A stretch of DNA of 64,000 nucleotides from Spirodela intermedia. Taxonomy: Eukaryota > Streptophyta > Magnoliopsida > Alismatales > Araceae. Within the stretch, counting starts at the first letter, position 1, and each line of letters opens with the position of its first letter. Made by a program: the position numbers and the translations under genes. The notes beneath the pieces are model-generated. The model had not been told where the DNA came from. It saw nothing but the letters and a program-made list of their open reading frames with translations, and searched no databases. The stretch lies in contig LR746270.1 in the NCBI GenBank assembly GCA_902729315.2, positions 5,272,221 through 5,336,220 on the forward strand. Direction: 5' to 3'. Shown here one piece after another: positions 48,257 to 58,307 of this stretch.

Positions 48257-49417
48257 ATGAAGAGGGAGTCGTCGCTGACGGAGTTAGGGTTAGCGCTGGA
48301 CGTGAGCAGGTCGGTCGTGAAGCCGATCCACGACGCGGCCCCATCGCCGAAGGTGAAGCGGCGCACGAAGGTCTCGGTGATCGGGGTGGGGAACGTGGGG
48401 ATGGCCATCGCGCAGACGATCCTCACGCAGGATCTCGCTGACGAGCTCGCCCTTGTCGACTGCAACGCCGACAAGCTCCGCGGGGAGATGCTCGATCTGC
48501 AGCACGCCGCCGGATTCCTCCCCGGCACTCGCATCGTCGCCTCGACCGACTACGCCGTGACCGCCGGCTCCGACGTGTACGTGGTCACGGCGGGGGCAAG
48601 GCAGATCCCAGGGGAGTCGCGGCTGGACCTCGTCCACCGCAACGTGGAGCTCTTCCGCTCCATCGTGCCGCCGCTGGCCAGGATGTCCCCCGACGCTATC
48701 CTCCTGATCGTCTCCAACCCCGTCGATGTCCTCACCTACGTAGCCTGGAAGCTCTCCGGCTTCCCCTCCAACCGCGTCATCGGCTCCGGCACCAACCTCG
48801 ACAGCTCCCGCTTCCGATTCCTCCTCGCCGACCACCTCGACGTCAACGCCCAGGACGTCCAGGTACGCCCCAAGACCCAACCCTTCCCTCCATTCTTCTT
48901 TCCTCTCCTTCTCCTTTCTCCTCATTTGTTATGGTTTCTCTGTGACCAATGGCAGGCGTACATGGTGGGGGAGCACGGGGACACGTCGGTGGCGCTGTGG
49001 TCGAGCATCAGCGTTGGGGGGGTGCCGGTGCTGGCGTCGCTGATTGGGGACGGCAAGGGGCCGGAGGTGGTGGAGTACGAGAGGGGGATGCTGGAGAAGA
49101 TCCGCAAGGCGGTGGTGGACTGCGCCTACGAGGTGATCCGGCTCAAGGGCTACACCTCCTGGGCAATCGGCTACTCGGTCGCCAGCCTCGTGCGTACGCT
49201 GCTGCGCGACCAGCGGCGGATCCACCCGGTCTCCCTCCTCGCCAAGGGCTTCCACGGCATCGACGACGACCGGGAGGTCTTCCTCAGCCTCCCCGCGCAG
49301 CTCGGTAGGGGCGGCGTCCTCGGCGTCGTCAGCGTGCAAGTGACGGAGATGGAGGCCGCGCGGCTGCGACAGTCGGCGGAGACTCTCTGGGAGGTGCAGA
49401 GCCACCTAGGTCTCTGA
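48257..49417 (+). CDS. LDH: L-lactate dehydrogenase
   Basis: NADH-dependent pyruvate/lactate interconversion in the cytosol, important under oxygen shortage. Exons 48257-48862 and 48956-49417 are joined in phase by a 93-bp intron, giving 355 residues (plant LDH about 350). The nucleotide-binding GVGNVG is at 43-48. The substrate loop TAGARQIPGESR is near 111-122, with Gln116 marking lactate rather than malate specificity. The others are NPVDV 154-158, Asp182/Arg185 in GTNLDSSRFR, and the catalytic His209 in GEHGDTS. The intron falls between DVNAQDVQ and AYMVGEHG, a position known from plant LDH genes. Codon use is strongly GC-ending. The ATG was chosen because it gives the usual ~40-residue plant extension before KVSVIG. 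Confidence 0.96.
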   Translation: MKRESSLTELGLALDVSRSVVKPIHDAAPSPKVKRRTKVSVIGVGNVGMAIAQTILTQDLADELALVDCNADKLRGEMLDLQHAAGFLPGTRIVASTDYAVTAGSDVYVVTAGARQIPGESRLDLVHRNVELFRSIVPPLARMSPDAILLIVSNPVDVLTYVAWKLSGFPSNRVIGSGTNLDSSRFRFLLADHLDVNAQDVQVRPKTQPFPPFFFPLLLLSPHLLWFLCDQWQAYMVGEHGDTSVALWSSISVGGVPVLASLIGDGKGPEVVEYERGMLEKIRKAVVDCAYEVIRLKGYTSWAIGYSVASLVRTLLRDQRRIHPVSLLAKGFHGIDDDREVFLSLPAQLGRGGVLGVVSVQVTEMEAARLRQSAETLWEVQSHLGL

Positions 49418-50192
49418 GGCCGGCCCTGGTAGGCGCCGTCCTACATACCTACGAATCGAAGGCTGGCTCTCCAATTTACCTTTCGACCAGGTGCGATCTC
49501 CAAGCCGCATTTTTTTTTTCCTTCTCTTTCGGCAATTCATGTTTATGCCATGTAAAAGTCATGCACGTGTTAGATGTGATGATCTCAGACTTGAAGCTCC
49601 ATGATTCTAGTATGGTATGGAAGAAGAGTGGGGAAATAATTTGTTCAAACGTTTGATGCCATTGATGATTCGTTATTCATCAATGATTTTATGAACATTT
49701 TCCTCTCACTAAGTAACGAAGTATTATAGAAAATGCGTGTAAAAAGCATCGCTTTTGTAAATATGTGTATAATGATGTTCATTTATTTCGTGTATGAAAA
49801 ATGTGTGCATAAAATATAAAGGCGTCAATTTGTAAATGATGGGCACTAATTTTGTTTTAGCTCCTTATGAACCCATTAAATTATTAATAAGAACTCACAT
49901 ATTTAGTTAATCTTATAGATATATTATTTTTTATTACTCTACCATCTAATAAGATTTTACTAACATATAATTTAGTAACATGAAAGAAGACTAAATTAGC
50001 TATGTAATCACTCAAACAAACTGACACACACTCTCCCTAGTATGTTGGTCTCTTTCTCTCTTTCATTGTTTGGAGACTATTGCCTCACAAGCACCTTGCA
50101 AGGTACAACGTGTATTAGCCCTACCCACCCATTTCTTTACCAAAGAATAATTTTGGACTTGGAAGGGACATTTCTCCCCACTATTAGCCCCC
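49418..50192. other. LDH 3' flank, no feature seen
   Basis: AT-rich sequence containing the LDH 3' UTR. No coding sequence or clear repeat copy was recognised before about 50193. Confidence 0.6.
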
Positions 50193-50800
50193 CTGCTCTT
50201 TATGTCCATCTCTATTGGGTTGACCAATAGAGAAACAACGTCGATAAATATAATTATGTACATGTTTATTTTTTGGGAAGAGATATTTAATTAGATTGAT
50301 ACATAAGTAAAAAAATAATTCTATTTTTTTAAAAAAACAAGTTTAATTCAAAATCATGGGGGCTTATCAATTCAACTGATTTTGGGGGGAGCTAAATCTA
50401 AACAACCCTAAAAAAACAACAAAACAATCAATCTTTCGTCATGCCTCAAGATTAATTGATTAACCCCAACTATTTCCTTCACAATATCCAAAGTGTGATG
50501 TCATTAATGCAAGTGCTTCCTTGAGCCAATAAACCATTAGATTGGGTCATGGTAATTGGCTCCAAATTCTCAACTCTACCAAGAACTATGGCACATTATA
50601 ACTCATTGAATTGATTCATATTGGCCCAAAGTTTCTTTGGGACTCAATGTGCATCTAAATGGAGGGAAATTGAGAGGTTAGGCTAATGTAATGAGATGTG
50701 TGGACTTGCTCAAATCTGGATAGAATTGTAGATATTGTAACTCACTCAAGTATTATTCATCATTCAATAAATTAACTAGATCCAATAGTTCACCAAGATT
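50193..50800. repeat. ~0.6-kb repeated unit, copy 1
   Basis: Direct repeat of the interrupted copy at 50860-52620. Shared landmarks, in order, are a ctccatctctattga-like block, aataaatataattatg, atatttaattagattgatac, an attcaactgattttggggg-like block, a gcctcaagattaattgatta-like block, and agcttccttgagccaataa-like and gtaactcactcaa blocks. The unit has no open frame. Confidence 0.65.
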
Positions 50801-50922
50801 CAATAAATTAATTGGATATCATAGTTGGATCTCTCTCTCTCTCTCATCAACCCCATAGTCTTTATCTCCATCTCTATTGATTCAACTAATAAAAAAAATT
50901 CAATAAATATAATTATGCACAC

Positions 50923-52143
50923 TTTTAGAAAATAGAGATAATAGAGAAATGACTTCTATCATGGAGGAAAGTGGGATGACCTCTATCATGGAGGATAGAG
51001 GAAAGAATGACAAACAATTACTTCAACCTTTCTCCCACCTATTAAGTCTCTTAAATAAGCACAAACATTATAGTTATTTTTCCAAAATTCCCCTAAATTT
51101 TAACAATATAACTTCTAACCTTCTAACACTCTCCCTCAAGATAGACTTTAGAATAGTTCATCTTGATTATGTCATTGACAATCATGCCATTGATGATCCA
51201 TGGTAACTTCGTTACTGAAATTATCTTTAAAATGGTGTAAAAAACTCATCAATTAGACTGAAAGCTACCTCAAACAGGGTCATCATTGTACTAGATGTAG
51301 CTCCTCTAGACAAGAACAATCCTACTTCAAACAAAAGCAATGTTGTACTAGATATACCTCTCTTAGACAAGAGCAGTGGTACCTAAAATACAGGCAATAT
51401 TGTACTGGATACAACTCCCCTAGATAAGTGGCAATACCTCATACAAGGGTATTGTACTTGATATAATTTTTTCAGATAAGAGTAGTGTTACCTCGAATAG
51501 AGAGAACATTATACTGGATATAGCTCCCCCAATAAAAACAATGCTCCCTCAAACAAAGGTAGTGTTGTACTTGATACAACTCCCATAGACATGAGCAATG
51601 TTTGATTGGTGTTGATGATGGAAGCAGTGGCAACAACAATAGCCATAGTTGCAGTAGCTTTGGGAGTGGGAAAGCCAAATAGGTGATGCAGAATAGAGGC
51701 AATGATACCATATAAGGGACAAAACCCTAGGATTTGGGCTCTCTCTAGGACGACATTGAAGTGAGAGGGTGACATTAGACAAAGTGTGCTACCTAATTGG
51801 CAGTAGAACTAGATAAGAGGGTGACACAAGACCTAAGGAGGGTTATGCTGAACTAATGGCAGCATTGGACTGTTGGAGGAGATAGTAGTGGTAGTAGCAG
51901 CAATGACACCAAATAAGTGACACTTGATAGAAGTAGTGGCAGCATTAGTAAAACCCCAACTCAAATGCCATGTTAGAAAACACAAAAAAGAAGGGACAAC
52001 TTATGTCATGGATAATAGAGAGAAAAAAATAGACAACCACCTCAACTTTTCTCTCACTTTTTGTCTTAAATAACGATAAATCTTATAGATACATTCCCAA
52101 AATACCCTTATCCTTTAACAATATAACCTTTAACCTTTTGACA
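50923..52143 (-). mobile_element. Small non-autonomous LTR element nested in the 0.6-kb repeat
   Basis: Terminal repeats at 50923-51128 and 51971-52143 share, on the minus strand, TGTTAGAAGG/TGTCAAAAGG starts, ATATTGTTAAA and TCCATGA.A.A blocks, and a TTTTCTAA end. A polypurine-type tract (ctccctcaag, ending about 51140) lies next to the left repeat, so the element reads on the minus strand. A degenerate primer-site-like TGGCATTTGAG follows the right repeat. The internal part is only ~840 bp and lacks any gag or pol motif. The left repeat has an extra internal duplication (tctatcatggagga twice). Target duplication was not resolved. Confidence 0.55.
51267..51602. repeat. 56-bp minisatellite, six copies
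   Basis: Six tandem units of 54-57 bp fill the internal region of the small LTR element. Each unit runs acctcaaaca...attgtact.gatata.ctcc..tagacaagagcaat. Copies start near 51267, 51324, 51381, 51436, 51490 and 51546. The units differ by about 20-30%. Confidence 0.8.
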
Positions 52144-52886
52144 CATTTATTTTTTAGGAAGATATATTTAATTAGATTGATACAAAAGAAAAAAGAGAAT
52201 ATAAAACTTTTTAAGAAATATAACTCAAAATCATAAGGACTTACCAATTCAACTAAATTTTGGGGACCTAAATGTAAATAACTAAAAAAAATCAGAGAAC
52301 AACCAATTAGCCATCATGCATCAAGATTAAATGATTAACCTCAACTATTGCTCTCACAACATCCTTATTGTGATGTTATTAATAAAAGGGCTTCCTTGAG
52401 CTAATAAAGTATTGGATTGGGCAGTGACAACTAGGCCCAAACTTTCAACTATACCTAAAATTTTGGCATGCCAAAACCCACATTGAACTAACTAATATTA
52501 GTCTAAGATTTCTTTAGGAGGCAGTGAGCTGGATAGTATTGTTAATGTCGTAACTCACTCAAATATTACTTGTCATTCAGTCAATCAACTAGATTCAATA
52601 GTTCACCAATATAGAGTAATAGACTTAGGCTTATTCCTCATTTAAAGAATTAGCCACATCTCTTAGATTTAGTATTTCACTCAGCTATATTAGATTGATA
52701 ATGACATTCCTTATTAAATTTGTTCACGATGTATATTTTTTTTCTATTTTAGAATAAAATTTATTTCTTTTGTAATATGATTTTCTTCCAAATATAAGAA
52801 ACTTAAGAATACATGACTCTTTAAAATTATCAAGATAATAATTTTTATATTCGAAATACTAAACATAAGTAGTACAAAAAAATTAG

Positions 52887-53979
52887 TGTTTGATAGTGGT
52901 ATCAGACTCCCGGCCCACTGCAGTCTTATATATCCCTCGTCGTCCTCCTCTCCGGTGCGCCGCCCATCTCCGGCGCGCCGCTCTCTTCCTCGCCGGCCTC
53001 TTCCCTCCTCGGGCGGCTTCAGCGTCGCCGTTCTTCCCTATTCCGGAGTCATCGTCTTTGCCGTCGCTCTCCTTCTCCTTTCGGCGCCGCCCTCCTCGCC
53101 TCCGCTTCCGCCCCTCTCCAGGCCGCCGGCCGCTCCTCCAGGTCGCCATGCCGCCGCCGCCGCCTCCCTCTCCGGCGGTCCCTCCTTCGGCGGCGCCCTT
53201 CTGCTCTCGGCGGCGCCAGCCTCCCGACGCCCCGAGCGTCGCCTCCCGGCGTCCTCCCGGGCCAGGCTCTCCTCCTCGTCCACCTCCTCTGGCTCATCGC
53301 CCTCGCCTTCTCCGTCGTCCTCGGCCTCTTCTGACCTCTCCGACGCGCCGCCCTCCTCCGGCGGCCCCCTTCTCCTTTCGGCGGCGCTAGCCTCCCGACG
53401 CCCCGAGCGTCGCCTCCCGGCGCCCCGTGCGTCGACTCCCGACGCCCCGGGCGTCGACTCCCGGCGCCCCGCCCCACCTCCCGACCCCCCGAGCGTCGCC
53501 TCCAGACGCCCCGCGCGTCGCCTCCCGGCGCCCCCTGCCGCCTCCCGGCCCCCAGCGCAGCTCCCGACGCCTCGCGCGTCGTCTCCCGGCGCCGCGCGCC
53601 GCCTCCCGAGGCCTCGCACGTCGCCTCCCGACGCGTCAGCGCGTCGCCTCCCGGCGCCCCACGCAGCTTTGGGGACGTCCCGTCCCAACGTCATCTCGTC
53701 TCAACCGCCTCCTACGCCATCTCGTCATCTCGTCTCAACCGCCTCCTACGCCATCTCGTCGTCTCGTCGCAATATATGTCGCAAACGTTTTCACGAAGAG
53801 TTTGGCCACATGTCCTACGACGCTGTATGTACCAAGCTGGGTATCGGACTCTCGTCCCACTAGGGCTCATTATCTCTCTCTCTCTTCTCATCTCTTTTTC
53901 TTAATCTATTCTATATAATCTCATGTACTCTTCTTAGAGGAGGATTACAGATTCTAGGATTTCCTCTCCTGTGTCAACA
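52887..53979 (+). mobile_element. Copia LTR (solo-LTR-like) with GC-rich insert and ATTAG target duplication
   Basis: Starts TGTTTGATAG at 52887 and ends TGTCAACA at 53979. Perfect 5-bp duplications ATTAG flank it (52882-52886 and 53980-53984). The two ends together (52887-52919 plus 53840-53979) align with the 141-bp LTR at 56495-56635 read on the minus strand, including CCCACTAG.GCT.ATTATCT, a TATATAA box and AGATTCTA. The element is thus an LTR of the same family, split by about 0.92 kb of foreign sequence. Confidence 0.75.
52920..53839. repeat. GC-rich insert with 22-bp tandem repeats inside the copia LTR
   Basis: Around 70% GC in an AT-rich neighbourhood. From about 53391 to 53680 it is built from degenerate 22-bp units of the form gcgtcg.ctcccg.cgcccc. 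A 34-bp tandem pair follows at about 53691-53758. Because 22 is not a multiple of 3, each unit is read in a new frame, and Arg/Pro/Ala-rich open frames exist on both strands without domain resemblance. It is bounded by a duplicated LTR segment (GGTATC.GACTC at 52898 and 53840). Confidence 0.7.
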
Positions 53980-56494
53980 ATTAGACGCTCATAAGTATGA
54001 AAATTAACATCATTCTCAATCTCTCATTTTTGGCTAGTTAAAGTGAGTATAAATCAATCATACCTCACCTGCAGGTGAGGAAAGTACCTTACAAACTTAG
54101 GTCTTCTTCTATGATTTTGAAGAAACTTTATCCATAATAGTAAGTAAAATAGTGGAAATAATAGATAAATTAGAAGAACAAAATGATTACAATTATGGAA
54201 AGATCCCTAGAATAAGAATGTGAGCTAAATAATAGTCTTTCGAGAGTACTATCTATCTCCTTGATGCAAAACACCTAATCCCCATCTCTCCTTTTTTGTT
54301 CATGATGATTTAATACTCTCCCCCTCCTTTCCTCCCATAGAATTTATAATTCCTGAACCTCTAGAAGGCTGCTTTATGTTTTAGTTACTGAGACTGTTAG
54401 GCCCGTTAAGTCCTATTCATTACTTCTCTATGTGAGTGATACCTTGTACTTAAGGTGGAAATTAGAGATTTGTAGATGTAGTTTCAGTGTGGTCTAAAAC
54501 ATAGATTGTCTGATTGGATTAATAAATTATCTCATTGAATAATATTTATCATCTATTAGTGAATGGTCAACTTGAAACATTGTGTGGTTTAATAATCCAA
54601 TTGAGCTCATCGTCCAATAATGGGAGAGTGACTGGTTGTGATCACTCAGTCTAAATACAATTATCAAATGTGAAATATGAAAGATTGAATGAAGATGTAA
54701 TTGTCAAAAGTTCTGATCAATAAGCAACTATCCAATCTTGTCAATGATTTTTTGAAGGGAAAAATATTTAGAGAATAATTCCTTATTCAATTTTTTCGCA
54801 AGAGAGAGTGCTTGATAAAATCTTAATTTCAAATAAATTGACTCTCCCACTTCATATTGTACTATCATTCTATTGTTGTTTGTTTGGGTTTTTATTTTGG
54901 ATTATGATTGAGTTAAAATGACACTTTAATGTATACAAAATCACATCTCATCCTTGTAATTGATCATTCATAAAGCCCACTTTTGTATTATGTGGTCTAA
55001 AATGCAGCAAAGTTGAAGGATTATAGTCATAATTCACTTTACATGGGGTAGTATTGGTAGAGATATAGAAGTAAGTCTTGTGCATCCTTGATAGTACATT
55101 TATAATTTCATTATTTAAACTCACCTTTTAATAGTTCCTTTGATATTCTCATTAGACTTGTTTTCAAATTATATCAAATAGTGTGTATTATAAAGTGCCA
55201 TTTTATAAGGTAATCTCATAATTCATGAATAACTAATAAGATTGTTTTTTGTTGATTTTCTATTGACAAACCTTGATTAAAATAGGTAATATTCTACAAT
55301 ATTTCATAAGTACTAACCTTATGTAATATAGTATGTTGCATTCAATTCTATCTTAAAAGATTGTGTAAATTTTGATATTTATCCCTAGTATAATTGTCAT
55401 AGCTATTTTGAACATTTGAAATGTGATATTCACTTCTCCATTCATTGTAAAGAATAATTATTAAAGTTTTAAATGAATGGTAATGATATTACTTTATAGT
55501 TTGAAACAAACTATTAGTAGAACCCCTTTAAACACAAAAATTCCTTGAATTAATGTACATTCAAGGGGGTTGACTATTTAAGTATCACCTCTATTTTACC
55601 TTAGTTTGCCTCCTCACCCAATGTACAAATCTAATGAACAAATTATTCAATGTATCTTTATCAAAACATATATTTCTTAGTATTAATACTTAATTTTTTT
55701 ATAATAATATTATAAATATTTGATTTAAATATTTTTCATTTGTCATAATTGTGATTAGAATGTCATAAATAATATGACCACAAATTTTAAAATGTAAGTT
55801 TGAAATACATGATGCATTAATGATTAGAATGTGACTGAAATATTAGTGAATTATAATTATATAGCCATGAATTTATTAATGTCCCTCGTGTGCTATGAAT
55901 GTCATTTTTACGGTATCTTTATTCCTCATACAAATTTTGTGGTATCTTGATCTGATTATATCTAGAGTTTGTGGTTCCATAAAATTGATATAGAAGTTCA
56001 ACCACCACCAGAATCTTAACTAATATGATACTATTCAACTAAATGCTCTACAATTTACAAAAAATTGTCAACTTATATCCTTTTTATTGATAAGTAGTAA
56101 GGACTTAAGTAAGGACTGTTAAAATATTAAATACGAAATAATATGATAATGATGAATAAATATAAGATCAATTAAATAATCCCCTGTTGAAAATTTTTAT
56201 GCCTTCTACTCATACACTAGTAATCACATGAGAAGAGGATAACAAAAATCAAGCATAAAGCTTCATCTTTAACCATAATTTTAGATATACTTTAGCCAAC
56301 ATTATCATCTGAAAATCTACTTATGGTGATATCTTTTATACTTGTTGTGGCATAAATTAGTGATTGAAATATTATTTCATCACCTGAGAGAGTTATACAC
56401 ATCAATCAATTAGTCTATCTAGAGTTATGAATCCAAAAGAAAAAAAATAAGTAAAAAATACAAGAAAGTTGAGACTAATAATTAATAATACATA
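53980..56494. other. AT-rich sequence, no gene seen
   Basis: No open frame, domain or repeat boundary could be supported. It separates the solo LTR from the large minus-strand copia element. Confidence 0.55.
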
Positions 56495-56635
56495 TGTTGA
56501 CACAAGAAGGGAAAACCTTAGAATCTATAAATATTAAAGTAGAATATATGACTTATATAGGAGAAATGAGAGATGAGAAAAGAGAGATAGATAATAAGCT
56601 CTAGTGGGCTAAGAGTCTAATACTACTATCAAACA
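56495..56635 (-). repeat. 3' LTR of the minus-strand copia element
   Basis: 141 bp, TGTTTGATAG...TGTCAACA on the minus strand, with a TATATAAG box. The tract CTTGAGGAGGAG (56636-56647) lies directly before it in element orientation and is the polypurine primer. It belongs to the same LTR family as the one at 52887-53979. Confidence 0.8.
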
Positions 56636-56647
56636 CTCCTCCTCAAG

Positions 56648-58078
56648 TTGAAGTATATAAGTCGAACATGTCTAACTTGATACATGTGATGTTGTAGGAG
56701 ATCTTATTAGACTCTGTGTAAAGACTTCTGCAAGCTGATGAGATATGGTAAATGAAGAGTAGAGATAAGTCCAGACATAATCTTATCTCGAATATAGTGC
56801 CAATTGATCTCAATGTACTTTGTACACTCATAAAAATAAGATTGTTGACGATGAAGATGACAATTTGATTGTCGTAATGCATAGGCATTGGAGAGGGACA
56901 ACCAATGCTGAGATTGTCAAGAAGTGATCAATCATACCATTTTCTGCGTTGTCTTAGCCATGGCTCAATACTCAGATTTCACACTAGAGTAAGACACCAC
57001 CCTTTATTTCTAAAACCATCATGTGACTAAGTTACCGTCGATGTATGTACAATAACTCGTAATAAACTTCTAGTCATACTTGTCTCTTACATACTTGGCA
57101 TCAAAGTAGGTTACAATACAGAGATGATCATGTCACCGATAGATGAATCATCTCCTTGGGGCTCACTTGATGTAGGTGAGGACTCGTAGAGCTCCCTTCC
57201 AATGAACTCGTCGTGGCTCTTGTATAAATTGACAAAGGACACTAACTATGTACATGATGTCAAGACAAGTGATGGTGAGATATACCAGCTTACCCAACAA
57301 TCCCTGATACTAGTTAGCATTCTTGAGTAAGGGAGATGAAGTGTCTCAAAACTACAAGTGAGCTTCCATGGGTAAAGTCTCTGACTTGCACCCAAGGAGG
57401 CTATCTCTTGAAGTATGTCAAGGGCATACTTTTATTGACTGAAGTCAAACTTCCTATCATGATATATATAAATTTAATCACAAGAAAATACCATAGAGTT
57501 CCCAAGTCATAAATGTTAAGGTGCTGCTTCAAGTAGGCTTTGGTATCAGAGATGTCGACCTCATTACTTCCAATCACATGGATGTCGTCGACATAGACTG
57601 TAAGGATGATAAGGTTATCTTATGTCTTATTCATGAGCATGGTGGGTCTGCAGTGTAGAAGACAAAACTGAAGGTGATGAGTAAATCACTAAATTTTGTG
57701 AACTAAGCATATAGATTCTGCTTGAGCCCATAAATGACACGTTGTAAGAGACACCTTCAATGACTCCCCTTGAGCAACATACTTAGGAGGTTGTTTTATA
57801 AAAACTTGCTCTTTGAGATCATCATAGAGAAAGGCATTAGAAGTATTTAACTAGCAGAGAGACTATGTCTGATTGATGACGAGAGAGAGAAATATGCGGA
57901 TGGAGTTGAGGCAGATGACAGGAGAGAATGTCTTAGTGTAGTCAATTTCATATGTATGTGTGAAGTCTTGAGCGACTAGGTGAGCTTTGTGACAAGTGAT
58001 GGAGGCATTTAGGTGATACTTGAGGGTAAACACCCACTTGCACGTCACAGTGTTGACATTAGTCGGGTATGGAATCAA
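56648..58078 (-). pseudogene. Copia reverse transcriptase / RNase H relics
   Basis: 57863-58078 reads PNVNTVTCKWVF...KAHLVAQDF...YTKTFSPVI, the start of copia reverse transcriptase. 56690-56900 reads a decayed RNase H end (YDNQIVIFI, then EINWHYIRDKI). Between them the sequence is frame-broken but partly recognisable (for example the IYVDD-like region around 57560-57600). It is not functional. Confidence 0.8.
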
Positions 58079-58307
58079 ATGTCAAGTCCCCCATGTGGCC
58101 AATGCAGTCACCTTTAAATCCATGGACATCTTTCATGCAGGTGCTTGTGCAACCTCAACATATGATTGTGGAAGTGACTTAGAGGTTGCAGAAAAGATAG
58201 AGGCACAAAAGAAGAGAGAAAAGCGGTCATAAGAGACAAACTAAAGATAAGATGATGGGTACATGCACATCAAAGGTACACAAGGAATTGGAGGGGAGGA
58301 TGAGGAG

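Larger units (their letters stand above)
50860..52620. repeat. ~0.6-kb repeated unit, copy 2, split by a 1.2-kb insertion
   Basis: The left piece is 50860-50922 and the right piece about 52144-52620. Landmark order matches copy 1, with roughly 80% similarity by eye. The break falls after aaatataattatgcaca, the same point where copy 1 continues straight into tttattttttgggaag. Confidence 0.6.

Noticed and set aside
48290-48925. Minus-strand open frames opposite LDH
   Set aside because: Shadows of a GC-ending coding region. The intact LDH active site is on the plus strand.
1010-49417. Functional gene cluster for lipid/peroxisome/autophagy metabolism
   Set aside because: The genes belong to unrelated pathways with their own promoters and mixed strands. 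Neighbourhood looks coincidental.
52886-53863. 325-codon Ser/Pro/Arg-rich open frame
   Set aside because: Begins inside a copia LTR and runs through a 22-bp repeat array that opens every frame. No domain is visible.
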